A stretch of DNA of 64,000 nt from Brucella haematophila (GTDB lineage Bacteria > Pseudomonadota > Alphaproteobacteria > Rhizobiales > Rhizobiaceae): positions 1 through 64,000 of the forward strand of contig NZ_VCPE01000012.1 of the NCBI RefSeq assembly GCF_005938105.1, written 5' to 3'. Shown piece after piece: positions 43,945-52,750 of this stretch. Numbering within the stretch: position 1 is the stretch's first letter; every line of letters begins with the position of its first letter. The position numbers were made by a program, and so were the translations under genes. The notes below the pieces were generated by a model. It was given only the letters and a program-made list of their open reading frames with translations. It searched no databases and was not told the origin of the DNA.

Positions 43945-44520
43945 TTACTTTTCAGCGCCTTTCGGCATCAGATCCTCAATATCGTCGAAGATCGATTGCC
44001 ATTCCTCTGGCGACAGCTCGAAGAAGTTGAAACTGCGCAGCAGAAATGCGCCCTCATTGGCAATGAAAGCGAGACGCGCCCGGCGACCTTCAGGCGTCGA
44101 AACATCAAGCCCGCTCCACTGTTTGCGATACCAGTCGCGGGTATCGTCCAGATGCTCGGTATTGGGGGTGAGGCTCGTCATCATTGCCGCGAAACGGGAA
44201 TTGTCTTCCGCATCGCTATCGCGCGTCACCTTGATATGCGCCGCGATATGCGCCAGCGCGTCGGCCTCGCCTCCTTTAACGGCATCGACCTCCGCATCGA
44301 AGCGATCCCCCCACCGCGCGATCATGGCCTTCAACAGCCCGTCCTTGTTCTTGAAGCAATATTGCACGCCGCCCTTGGTCACGCCTGAAGCCTGAGCCAC
44401 CGCATCCATCGTCAGAGCCGCGACGCCGCCTTCCGTGACGAGTTTTTCAGCCATGTCCAGCACGTGATCGCGATCAATCGTGCGGGGACGTCCCATCTTG
44501 TGCAACTTATTACTTTCCAT
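43945..44520 (-). CDS. TetR family transcriptional regulator
   Basis: A 191-residue repressor. The N-terminal helix-turn-helix (about 10-60) reads TIDRDHVLDMAEKL, ALTMDAVAQASGVTKGGVQYCF in segments, and the C-terminal half is a helical ligand-binding domain. It is divergent from the MFS efflux gene, with 71 bases between, so it most likely represses that gene and its own until a substrate of the pump binds. Inverted ATAC-N4-GTAT-like sequences lie in the shared region. Confidence 0.88.
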   Translation of the reverse strand: MESNKLHKMGRPRTIDRDHVLDMAEKLVTEGGVAALTMDAVAQASGVTKGGVQYCFKNKDGLLKAMIARWGDRFDAEVDAVKGGEADALAHIAAHIKVTRDSDAEDNSRFAAMMTSLTPNTEHLDDTRDWYRKQWSGLDVSTPEGRRARLAFIANEGAFLLRSFNFFELSPEEWQSIFDDIEDLMPKGAEK

Positions 44521-44591
44521 ACGGATGGATTTATATTATGTCACCCCGCTCGACAAGTTTAAATACAACCGTATTGAAAAGGTGAACTCCG

Positions 44592-46082
44592 ATGTTGCCG
44601 CAAAATCGCTGGCTGGTTCTTGCAATCGTTTCCAGCGCGCTGTTCCTGATCGTCGTGGACATGACTGTGCTCTACACAGCCCTGCCGCACCTGACGCACG
44701 ATCTGGCAGCCAGTGCTTCGGAAAAGCTCTGGATCATGAATATTTACCCGCTGGTCGTGGCGGGCCTGCTGCCCGGCCTCGGCACGCTGGGCGACAAACT
44801 TGGGCACAAGCGCATGTTCATGACCGGTCTCGTCGTATTCGGTTTGGCGTCGCTTTGCGCAGCCTATTCGCCCACTCCGGAAGCGCTCATCGCCGCGCGG
44901 GCCTTTCTGGCCTGTGGTGCAGCCATGATGATGCCTGCCACGCTTTCGATCATCCGCCTGACCTTCACCGACGAGCGTGAACGCGCGCTTGCCATTGGCA
45001 TCTGGTCGGCGATCGCTTCCGGCGGCGCGGCTCTCGGCCCGGTCGCGGGCGGCGTTCTGCTCGAATATTTCTGGTGGGGCTCCGTCTTCCTCATCAACGT
45101 GCCGGTTGTTGCGATTGCGTTTCTGCTATCCGCCTACAATCTGGAAAATCGTCCGCTCGGCTCCGCGCGCAAGTGGGATCTGGTCGGCTCGATCCAGATC
45201 ATGGTTGCGCTGATTGCACTGACTTATGCGGTCAAGGAACTGGCGAAGCGCGATGCTTCAATGACTGTCTTCGCAACCGTATTCGCGGTCGGGGCTATTG
45301 CTGCCTTCATCTTTGTACGCAGACAGTTTTCCGGCAGAGAACCGCTGATCGATTTCACGCTCTTCCAGAACCGGCTGTTCTCGATAGGCGTGTTCGCAGC
45401 GCTGGTCGCCTCTGGAGCCATCACTGGTATGGAACTGGTTTTCAGCCAGCGCTTACAGTTGATTGAAGGTTTCTCGCCCTTACAGGCTGGCCTGGCGATT
45501 CTGCCGATTCCGCTTGCCGCTTTCGTGGCCGGTCCACTGGCAGGCATGCAATTGCCCCGCATTGGTGCCGGGCGGTTGCTGTCAGGGGCACTGGCCACCG
45601 CAGCGCTTGGCGTGATTGTCTATATCCTGACCTTCAAGGCGTCAGGCTACAGCTATCTCATCGGCCTCGCCCTGCTGGGCTTCGGCGTAGGTGCCGCAAT
45701 GACCGCGGCTTCCTCCGCCATCATGGGCAATGCCCCTGCCGACAAGGTCGGCATGGCGGCATCCATTGAGGAAGTGTCCTATGAGCTTGGCAATGCGCTG
45801 GGCGTCACGATCTTCGGCGGCATCCTGTCGGCCTCGTATACGGCAAGCATCGTGCTACCGGAGGGCAGCACCATCGCGCCCGTCGTCCGCGACAGTCTGG
45901 ACGAGGCGCTTCTGGTCGCCCAGAATTTGCCAAAGCTGGAGGCAGAAAACCTCGTTGCTCTGGCCTCAAGCGCTTTCGAGAATGCCTATGTGGCGGTGAT
46001 TGTCGCGACCGCAGCGCTGTTGCTGTTTGCAACAATTGCAACGTGTTTTGTGCAGCGTCGCCGTAAGGCAGTCACTGTCTAA
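44592..46082 (+). CDS. MFS multidrug efflux transporter (DHA2 family)
   Basis: A 496-residue inner-membrane drug/H+ antiporter with about 14 hydrophobic segments, as in the DHA2 (EmrB/QacA/SmvA) class. Motif A appears as LGDKLGHKRMFM in the loop between spans 2 and 3; motif C-like GAALGPVAGGVLLEYFWW lies in span 5; and FLIVVDMTVLYTALP is the D1-type motif in span 1. The SmvA-like N-terminus suggests export of cationic dyes or quaternary compounds (inference). It is controlled by the divergent TetR gene. Confidence 0.9.
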   Translation: MLPQNRWLVLAIVSSALFLIVVDMTVLYTALPHLTHDLAASASEKLWIMNIYPLVVAGLLPGLGTLGDKLGHKRMFMTGLVVFGLASLCAAYSPTPEALIAARAFLACGAAMMMPATLSIIRLTFTDERERALAIGIWSAIASGGAALGPVAGGVLLEYFWWGSVFLINVPVVAIAFLLSAYNLENRPLGSARKWDLVGSIQIMVALIALTYAVKELAKRDASMTVFATVFAVGAIAAFIFVRRQFSGREPLIDFTLFQNRLFSIGVFAALVASGAITGMELVFSQRLQLIEGFSPLQAGLAILPIPLAAFVAGPLAGMQLPRIGAGRLLSGALATAALGVIVYILTFKASGYSYLIGLALLGFGVGAAMTAASSAIMGNAPADKVGMAASIEEVSYELGNALGVTIFGGILSASYTASIVLPEGSTIAPVVRDSLDEALLVAQNLPKLEAENLVALASSAFENAYVAVIVATAALLLFATIATCFVQRRRKAVTV

Positions 46083-46104
46083 ACGACAATACGACGATCC
46101 AGCT

Positions 46105-46491
46105 TCACGCCATCGCAACTGCGGCGGTGGCGTGAAGCACACCGGTCTTGTAAACGATCAGCCTGGCGGAAGGTCCCGCCCCGGCAAGAGCAGCAGCTTC
46201 GGCAACCCCGTGGCAACCAATGCGCCTGAACACAGCTTCGGAAGGGTTGGCGAGACGTGGGGTTTCTTCTTCCAGACGCCCGGCTTCATAGAAGCGCAAG
46301 GCGCACCCATAATGAGCCGCCAGTTCAGTCCATATGGAATCACCTGCTTTCGATGCCAGCGTGGCGATCATGTCGGGCTTACGCAGTCCGCATTGCGATA
46401 AAACGCTCCCTGCAAGGGCCATCAGCTCTGCAAGCGTCGCGCCTGAAGAGCTGCCCATTCCCAGAACGGAAAGCCGAGCCTTACGCCCCAC
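46105..46491 (-). CDS. cobE: Cobalamin biosynthesis protein CobE
   Basis: A 128-residue protein related to the C-terminal domain of CbiG. CobE has a supporting, not fully understood part in the aerobic pathway. It begins VLGMGSSSGATLAELMALAG, and has RLANPSEAVFRRIGCHGVAEAAAL and IVYKTGVLHATAAVA, matching the CobE/CbiG_C pattern. The GTG start at 46491 lies within the end of the TerB-like gene (11-base overlap), so translation is likely coupled. It is separated from the other cob units, and its stop is 23 bases from the convergent MFS stop. Confidence 0.85.
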   Translation of the reverse strand: MGRKARLSVLGMGSSSGATLAELMALAGSVLSQCGLRKPDMIATLASKAGDSIWTELAAHYGCALRFYEAGRLEEETPRLANPSEAVFRRIGCHGVAEAAALAGAGPSARLIVYKTGVLHATAAVAMA

Positions 46492-46930
46492 AGGGCGAGC
46501 CCCGTTGCGCCTGCTGCAATTCTTCATGCTTGATGCCCAGCACATCCGCAACGCGCTGGATCAGCACCGTTTCCGATTTGTCGATACGGTTATCGGCGCA
46601 GGCAATCGTCATCAGATCGCGCAACAGCGACAGGCGACGTTCGGGGGCCATTTCGGCCAGCATATTCGCGGCCTGCTTGGTCGTGGTTTCGTAAGCGAAA
46701 TCCTTCAAATATTCGGCCACTTCCGGAATATCTTCCGCTGCGATACCGAAATTCTTGAAGGCGATTTCCTTGAAGGCCGCAATTTCAGCGGGATGCTGGT
46801 CGCCATCGGCGAACACAACATGCAAAAGCAGCAGCAATTCCGAAGCCAGCGCCGGATCATCGGCAACACGCTGCACGGCACTCTTCTTGTTCAAAAATGC
46901 GCTAATGCGGTCGAAGATGCTTTCGCTCAT
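46481..46930 (-). CDS. TerB-like protein
   Basis: A 149-residue all-helical cytosolic protein of the TerB (tellurite resistance, DUF533-like) family: ELLLLLHVVFADGDQHPAEIAAFKEIAF in segments and LMTIACADNRIDKSETVLIQRVADVLGI. Acidic residues in FADGDQHPAE and CADNRIDKSE are the paired metal-binding loops typical of TerB. Its role outside ter clusters is unknown; no other ter gene is seen here. cobE overlaps its 3' end. Confidence 0.88.
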   Translation of the reverse strand: MSESIFDRISAFLNKKSAVQRVADDPALASELLLLLHVVFADGDQHPAEIAAFKEIAFKNFGIAAEDIPEVAEYLKDFAYETTTKQAANMLAEMAPERRLSLLRDLMTIACADNRIDKSETVLIQRVADVLGIKHEELQQAQRGSPCGA

Positions 46931-47027
46931 AGGCGCCCCTCCGGGTTCGTGGTTAGATGCACATCATTAATGCTGGCGCATCGGGAAAACAACGTTATGT
47001 TGCGACAACAGTTCCCGGACCCTCCCC

Positions 47028-47813
47028 ATGCCAGAATTTCTCGACTCACTTACCCTGCTCCTGACGGCTGCCGCGTTCATCGCTGGCATCATCGATTCCA
47101 TTGCCGGCGGTGGCGGTATGATCACCATCCCCGCTTTGCTGCTTGCGGGCATTCCTCCGGTGGAAGCGCTCGGCACCAACAAGCTGCAAGGACTATTCGG
47201 CTCATCGTCGGCGACGATCGCCTATGCCCGCAAGGGACATGTGAATATTCGCGAGCAATGGCAGGAAGCGCTTGCCTCACTGGTCGGTTCTGTTTTCGGC
47301 GCACTGCTTGCCACAGTTTTGCCAGTCGCAATCATGCGCACCGCATTGCCACTGCTGTTGATCGCAATCGCCCTCTATTTCGCCCTGAAACCGAATATCG
47401 GCGATATCGACCGTTCCCGCCGCATCGGCCCGTTCCTGTTTGGCATGACCATCGTGCCGCTGATCGGCTTTTATGACGGCGTATTCGGCCCCGGCACGGG
47501 ATCGTTCTTCATGCTGGCCTTTGTGGCGCTGGCAGGTTACGGCGTGCTGAAAGCCACCGCCCATACGAAGCTGTTGAACTGCGCCTCCAATGTCGGCGGC
47601 TTAGCGACCTTCGCAGCGGTCGGCGTCATCAACTGGAAAATCGGCATCTGCATGGGCATTGCGCAATTCATCGGCGCGCAGATCGGTGCAAGCCTTGCGA
47701 TGAAGGTCGGCTCGCGCATGATCAAGCCATTGCTGATCGTGGTCAGCCTCGCGCTGGCCGTGCGTCTTTTGATGGACCCTACCAATCCGCTCCGGCAATG
47801 GGTCGGGTTCTAG
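47028..47813 (+). CDS. TSUP family permease (TauE/SafE-type)
   Basis: A 261-residue inner-membrane protein with about eight hydrophobic spans, of the sulfite exporter TauE/SafE (TSUP) family. The duplicated half-motifs are seen as GIIDSIAGGGGMITIPALLLAGIPP with GTNKLQGLFGS in the first half and YDGVFGPGTGSFFMLAFVAL with ATAHTKLLNCASNVGGL in the second. It should move sulfite, sulfonate or organic anions; the direction is unknown. It stands alone, and its TAG stop begins a palindromic hairpin. Confidence 0.88.
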   Translation: MPEFLDSLTLLLTAAAFIAGIIDSIAGGGGMITIPALLLAGIPPVEALGTNKLQGLFGSSSATIAYARKGHVNIREQWQEALASLVGSVFGALLATVLPVAIMRTALPLLLIAIALYFALKPNIGDIDRSRRIGPFLFGMTIVPLIGFYDGVFGPGTGSFFMLAFVALAGYGVLKATAHTKLLNCASNVGGLATFAAVGVINWKIGICMGIAQFIGAQIGASLAMKVGSRMIKPLLIVVSLALAVRLLMDPTNPLRQWVGF

Positions 47814-47851
47814 AGCGGTTCCAGTTTAGCTGAAGCATCGGAACCGCTCTA
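47811..47851. terminator. Hairpin overlapping the TSUP gene stop
   Basis: Perfect 12-bp inverted repeat TAGAGCGGTTCC/GGAACCGCTCTA with a 17-base loop, followed by TCCATTTGTTTTTA. It starts at the stop codon and probably terminates the TSUP transcript. Its AGAGCGG core recurs at 5717-5738. Confidence 0.65.
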
Positions 47852-47864
47852 TCCATTTGTTTTT

Positions 47865-47914
47865 ACGCATTATCCTACGCAAAACCGCTTCGCACTTTTG
47901 CTGGAAATGCTCTA
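47865..47914 (+). repeat. Dispersed repeat, copy 4
   Basis: ACGCATTATCCTACGC, then the AAAACCGCTTCGCACTTTT core and GCTGGAAATGCTCTA. It is nearly identical to copy 3 at 26530 and touches the stop of the EamA gene. Confidence 0.87.
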
Positions 47915-48340
47915 AACCCTCAGCGCCACCAGCACGACACCGCAGCCGATCAGCACAATGCCGAACCAGTTGATGGTCGACATGCGCTCGCCGAGAAACA
48001 CAGCGCCGAACAGCGCCACAAGCACAACCGAAAGCTTGTCGACGGGTGCAACGCGTGCCGCATCGCCAATTTGCAAGGCGCGGAAATAGGCAAGCCAGGA
48101 CGCCCCGGTCGCCAGACCGGACAGGACGAGAAACAGCCACGACTTTGCAGAAATCTCGCCCGGCCTTTGCCATTGGCCGGTGATCGTCAGAAACAGGCAC
48201 AGCGCGCCGATAATGACAAAGGTGCGGACCAGTGTTGCAAAGTCCGAATTGATGCCCTGAATGCCAACCTTTGCGAAAATCGCGGTCAGTGCGGCGAATA
48301 CCGCCGACATCAGGGCCCAGAACTGCCAGCTTGCTACCAT
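47912..48340 (-). CDS. Half-size EamA (DMT) transporter
   Basis: A 142-residue inner-membrane protein with one EamA domain and about five hydrophobic helices (WALMSAVFAALTAIFAKVGI, FVIIGALCLFLTI, the ASWLAYFRAL motif, VVLVALFGAVFLGE and FGIVLIGCGVVLVAL). Full EamA transporters have ten spans, so it should act as a dimer. It starts two bases after the cobO stop and so seems to be the last gene of the riboswitch-controlled cob operon. The substrate is unknown; the position suggests a link with B12 precursors or cobalt, but that is inference. Confidence 0.85.
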   Translation of the reverse strand: MVASWQFWALMSAVFAALTAIFAKVGIQGINSDFATLVRTFVIIGALCLFLTITGQWQRPGEISAKSWLFLVLSGLATGASWLAYFRALQIGDAARVAPVDKLSVVLVALFGAVFLGERMSTINWFGIVLIGCGVVLVALRV

Positions 48341-48342
48341 AA

Positions 48343-48981
48343 TCAGAACTCGATCCCCTTCTGGGCTTTCACGCCCGAACGGAACGGATGCTTGATCATT
48401 TCCATCTCTGTGACAAGGTCGGCCACCTCGATCAGCTCATCTTTCGCGTTTCGGCCGGTCACGATGACGTGCTTCATCTCAGGCTTGGCTTTCAGCACTT
48501 CGACGATTTCTTCCACGGGAAGATAATCATAGCGCAAAACGATATTCAGCTCGTCGCAAAGCACCATGTCGATATCTTCATCCATGATCATGGCCTTGGC
48601 CTGGTCCCATGCGCCACGCGCCATGGCGATATCGCGGCTGCGATCCTGTGTTTCCCAGGTAAAGCCTTCACCCAGTGCCGAAATCGTCACCTGATCGGGG
48701 AATTTTTCCAGAACCCAGCGTTCGCCCGTATCCCACGATCCCTTGACGAACTGCACAACGCCGATCTTCATGCCGTGACCGAGCGCACGGAACACCATGC
48801 CAAAACCGGCAGTGGATTTACCCTTGCCCTTGCCCGTATGGACAATCACAAGACCCTTTTCCTCGGTCTTCGTGGCCTGAATCTTGTCGCGTGCGGCCTT
48901 CTTCTTGCGCATCTTGTCCGCATGGCGCGCATTCAGCTCATCTTCGGTCATCGACAGAAGTTTTTCAGATTTCTCAGCCAT
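48343..48981 (-). CDS. cobO: Cob(I)yrinic acid a,c-diamide adenosyltransferase
   Basis: Transfers the adenosyl group from ATP to the reduced cobalt of the corrinoid (CobA/CobO/BtuR family). The 212-residue protein has a basic N-terminal helix (MRKKKAARDKIQA), Walker A VHTGKGKGKSTAGFG, a Walker B-like MVLCDELNIVLRYDYLPVEE and HVIVTGRNAKDELI. It overlaps cobN by eight bases. Confidence 0.95.
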   Translation of the reverse strand: MAEKSEKLLSMTEDELNARHADKMRKKKAARDKIQATKTEEKGLVIVHTGKGKGKSTAGFGMVFRALGHGMKIGVVQFVKGSWDTGERWVLEKFPDQVTISALGEGFTWETQDRSRDIAMARGAWDQAKAMIMDEDIDMVLCDELNIVLRYDYLPVEEIVEVLKAKPEMKHVIVTGRNAKDELIEVADLVTEMEMIKHPFRSGVKAQKGIEF

Positions 48982-51900
48982 TTGTCGCCCTTTCCGGATT
49001 CAACTTCTGAAGATTTTCCAATATGAACCGCGCCGAATTCGAGCGCGGCGTCCAGAAACCGCGCTCGACTGCATCATTCAGCTTCGCGGCGGTTTCCGCC
49101 AGCGCTGCCGGGTTCTTTTCAGCCATGAAATCATGAACCGCCTTGTCGGCGATATAGGCCTGATAGACCGCTTCGAAATGATGGTTGCCAACCTTGCCGG
49201 TGGTCGCAGCAAAGGCGAACAGATAATCGACCGTCGCCGCGATTTCCGCCGCACCCTTATATCCGTGGCGCATCACCCCTGCGATCCATTTCGGATTGGA
49301 GGCACGCCCGCGCACCACACGCGAGAGCTCTTCCTCAAGCGTGCGGATCACCGGCTTTTCCGGTCGCGAATGGTCGTTGTGATAAACGGTCGGCATAGCA
49401 CCGGTCAGGTTTTCAACCGTCGCGGCCATGCCGCCCTCGAACTGATAATAGTCATCGCTATCAAGGAGATCATGTTCGCGGTTATCCTGATTTTGCACGA
49501 CGGCCTGCACCGAACGCAGGCGCTCTTCGAGAAGACCGCGTTCTGCCTGCCCCTCCTCGCCCGCGCCATAGGCATAGCCGCCCCAGACAAGCCACGCTTC
49601 CGCCAGATCATTGCGTCCGGCCCAGCCGTTTTCGTCAATCAGCGCCTGCAATCCAGCGCCATAGGCACCCGGTTTTGAGCCGAACACGCGATAGCCCGCG
49701 CGGCGTTGCGCCGTCTTTTCATCGGCTCCACTGGCGACGAGACGCGCCTGCTCTGCCGCCATGCGCGCCGCAATCGGATTGTCTTCCGCGTCTTCGTCCA
49801 GTGCTCCCACCGCACGCACCGCCTTGTCGAACAAGGCTATCTGTTCGGGAAACGCATCACGGAAAAAGCCCGATATGCGCAAGGTCACATCGACACGCGG
49901 ACGCCCGAGCATGGCAAGCGGTACGATTTCGTATCCGGTGACGCGGCGCGAGGCCATATCCCATACAGGTTTGACGCCGATCAATGCCAGAGCCTGCGCA
50001 ATGTCGTCACCACCCGTGCGCATATTGGACGTGCCCCAGGCTGTGAGACCGAACGAGGTCGGCCATTCGCCATGGTCCTGCGTGTAGCGGGTAACCAGCA
50101 GTTCCGCCGATTTGCGTCCCAGTTCCCACGCGGCTGGCGTCGGCACGGCACGGCTATCGGTCGAGAAGAAATTTCGTCCCGTCGGCAAGACATCGGGCCG
50201 TCCGCGCGTTGGAGCACCGGATGGTCCCGGCGGCACGAAGCATCCATCGAGCGCGGTCAACAATCCTTCGATTTCTGCGGGGCCACAGGCGATAACGCTG
50301 GGGCGCAAATGATCGACTATCGCTTGCAGCACGGAACTGGTCTGTTGCCAGTCTTGCGGACAAGCCTGCTCGCCCGAAACGAACTTTGCCGCCAGAAGCT
50401 CAATACGCTCCACCGTATCGCCCGTTATGCGCCAGGTTGCCGGACTAACCTCAACCAACAATGCTGGCTTCGGCCCTGTCCACGGATCGGCCATGTTGCA
50501 ATCGAGCGGATCGAAATCCTCATCCAGCCCGGCATCAGCAGCAATGGCCCGTTGCAAGCTCTGGTCACCAGCACTTCCGCCCAGCGAAACCGGCACGCCA
50601 CGCGGAACGCGGGCCAGTGCCACCAGAAGATCGGTCAAAAGCCGGGCCTGCGGCGCTTGTCCGAAAATATGCAGCCCGTCGCGGATTTGCATTTCCTTCA
50701 AATCGCAGAGATAGGCATCGAGCTTTTGCAACGCCATGTCTTCGTCGTCATGGTCGTGAATGCCTGCATCACGGTCGAGACCGATATCGCGCACCAGATC
50801 GAGAATCTGCCCCTTGAGGCGTAACAGACGGCGTGGATCGACGCCCGACGCTTCATAATATTCGTCGACGAGCGCTTCGAGATCCTTCAGCGGGCCATAG
50901 CTTTCAGCACGGGTCAAAGGCGGTGTCAGATGATCGATAATCACCGCGCCCGCACGGCGCTTGGCTTGCGTGCCCTCGCCCGGATCATTGACGATAAACG
51001 GATAGATATGCGGCGTCGGCCCGAAAACGGCTTCGGGATAGCAGTTTTCAGACAGCGCCAGCGCCTTGCCCGGAAGCCATTCGAGATTGCCGTGCTTGCC
51101 CATGTGAACAATGGCATCAACATCCGCTATCGCGCGCAGATAGGCATAGAAAGCGATATAGCCGTGCGGCGGCACCAGATCCGGCGAATGATAGCTTTCC
51201 TTCGGATCAATATTGTAGCCGCGCGCGGGCTGAATGCCGGTCAGCGTTTCGCCGAACCGCATCAATGGCAGCGCGAAGGCGTCGCGCTCCTCGTCGAAAA
51301 AGGGGTCGGCTTCCGGCTCACCCCACCGAGCTGTGATTTCCGCCTGAATCGCATTGGGAAGCTTTTTGAAAAAGCCGTTGTATTGATTGAGCGAAATGGT
51401 CTCACGAATCTCCCGGCCATCGCGTGCAGCATTGGTCGGACCGGCCATCAGAAGCTGCATCAGCGCATCACCATCGGCAGGCACTTCGCCAGTCTGATAG
51501 CCTGCAACAGCCATGGCCTTGAGCGTTTCAACCGTTCCGGCAGGCGTATCCAACCCGACGCCATTACCAAGCCGCCCATCGCGGTTGGGATAGTTGGCGA
51601 GGATCAACGCCACACGCCGCTCCGCAGCTTTCTTCCGCTTCAGTCGCACCCAGTTCGCCGCAAGCTTCGCCACAAAAGCCACACGGTTTTCATCCGGCTC
51701 GTGGGTGACGATATTCGCCTCCACCGCCGCATCGAACTGCCGTGCCGATTTAAACGAAACCGCGCGCGACAGAACGCGCCCGTCCACCTCCGGCAGGGCA
51801 ACATTCATGGCCAGATCACGCGCCAGCAATCCCTGCTGGGAAGCCTGCCAGATTGCCTTTGGCGTGCCGGAAAAAATCACCTGCAAAACCATATTGCCGC

Positions 51901-52750
51901 GCTTGTCGAGCACGGTTGGCTTGCGTTCTGCGCCCGGCGACGAAATGGCAAACCCGGTCGCGTTCAACACAATATCCGGCGGACAATCCTCAAAAACGCC
52001 ATCCACCACGGCAGCAGACAGCCGGTCCTTGAGGCTGGAGACGAACACAGGCAACGGATTGATGCCTTCCGCCTGCAAACCCGCAATCAAAGCCTCAACC
52101 GGCTGGGTCTGGCCGCTTTGCACCAGCGCACGATAGAAGACGATTGCCGCAACGGCTGCATCCTTGGTCCAGCGGCTGCGGATGAGATCGAGCGATACCA
52201 CCGCCTCACCGGGCCACCAAAGACCCGCTTTCAGCAGCGGTGCAGCTTCGGCTGGTTTTTCGCCGCCATCAATCAATGCTGCGCAATAATCGAGCAAGGC
52301 GCGCATATTGGAAGCACCGCCCTCGATCAGATAATGCCACAGCGCGTCACGGTCGGCGCTCGCAACTGTCGAGAACCGATCCAGCCCATGATCGGGCTTG
52401 TCATCACCGGGAAGCACCGCAATCTTGACGCCATGGTTCACGGCGCAGGCATGAAGCGCTTCCAGCCCATAAGGCCAATAAGTCTCGCCGCCGATAATGC
52501 GCACGACAATCAGCTTTGCATGACGCGCCGTCCGCTCGACATAGGCGTCGACGGACATCGGGTGCGTAAGGCTCAGAAAACTGGCAAGCCGCAGGCTTGG
52601 CCCGTCAGGCTCAGCGCGATGCGCCTGCGCAAGACTGGCCAGCTCCGTGTCGGCGGCGGAAAGGAACAGAATATCGCCCGGCGTCTGGCCGAGATCGACG
52701 GCCTCATTGCCGTCGCTGATCGTTCCTTTCTGGGCAAGCAGAAGATGCAT
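48974..52750 (-). CDS. cobN: Aerobic cobaltochelatase subunit CobN
   Basis: The large porphyrin-binding subunit of the ATP-dependent CobNST chelatase, which inserts cobalt into hydrogenobyrinic acid a,c-diamide; related to BchH of Mg chelatase. The 1258-residue length is normal. Recognisable segments include HMGKHGNLEWLPGKALALSE, FIVNDPGEGTQAKRR, ESYGPLKDLEALVDEYYEA and SNMRTGGDDIAQALALIGV in adjacent pieces. Its partners CobS and CobT are not in the window. Its start overlaps the cobW stop by one base. Confidence 0.97.
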   Translation of the reverse strand: MHLLLAQKGTISDGNEAVDLGQTPGDILFLSAADTELASLAQAHRAEPDGPSLRLASFLSLTHPMSVDAYVERTARHAKLIVVRIIGGETYWPYGLEALHACAVNHGVKIAVLPGDDKPDHGLDRFSTVASADRDALWHYLIEGGASNMRALLDYCAALIDGGEKPAEAAPLLKAGLWWPGEAVVSLDLIRSRWTKDAAVAAIVFYRALVQSGQTQPVEALIAGLQAEGINPLPVFVSSLKDRLSAAVVDGVFEDCPPDIVLNATGFAISSPGAERKPTVLDKRGNMVLQVIFSGTPKAIWQASQQGLLARDLAMNVALPEVDGRVLSRAVSFKSARQFDAAVEANIVTHEPDENRVAFVAKLAANWVRLKRKKAAERRVALILANYPNRDGRLGNGVGLDTPAGTVETLKAMAVAGYQTGEVPADGDALMQLLMAGPTNAARDGREIRETISLNQYNGFFKKLPNAIQAEITARWGEPEADPFFDEERDAFALPLMRFGETLTGIQPARGYNIDPKESYHSPDLVPPHGYIAFYAYLRAIADVDAIVHMGKHGNLEWLPGKALALSENCYPEAVFGPTPHIYPFIVNDPGEGTQAKRRAGAVIIDHLTPPLTRAESYGPLKDLEALVDEYYEASGVDPRRLLRLKGQILDLVRDIGLDRDAGIHDHDDEDMALQKLDAYLCDLKEMQIRDGLHIFGQAPQARLLTDLLVALARVPRGVPVSLGGSAGDQSLQRAIAADAGLDEDFDPLDCNMADPWTGPKPALLVEVSPATWRITGDTVERIELLAAKFVSGEQACPQDWQQTSSVLQAIVDHLRPSVIACGPAEIEGLLTALDGCFVPPGPSGAPTRGRPDVLPTGRNFFSTDSRAVPTPAAWELGRKSAELLVTRYTQDHGEWPTSFGLTAWGTSNMRTGGDDIAQALALIGVKPVWDMASRRVTGYEIVPLAMLGRPRVDVTLRISGFFRDAFPEQIALFDKAVRAVGALDEDAEDNPIAARMAAEQARLVASGADEKTAQRRAGYRVFGSKPGAYGAGLQALIDENGWAGRNDLAEAWLVWGGYAYGAGEEGQAERGLLEERLRSVQAVVQNQDNREHDLLDSDDYYQFEGGMAATVENLTGAMPTVYHNDHSRPEKPVIRTLEEELSRVVRGRASNPKWIAGVMRHGYKGAAEIAATVDYLFAFAATTGKVGNHHFEAVYQAYIADKAVHDFMAEKNPAALAETAAKLNDAVERGFWTPRSNSARFILENLQKLNPERATNG

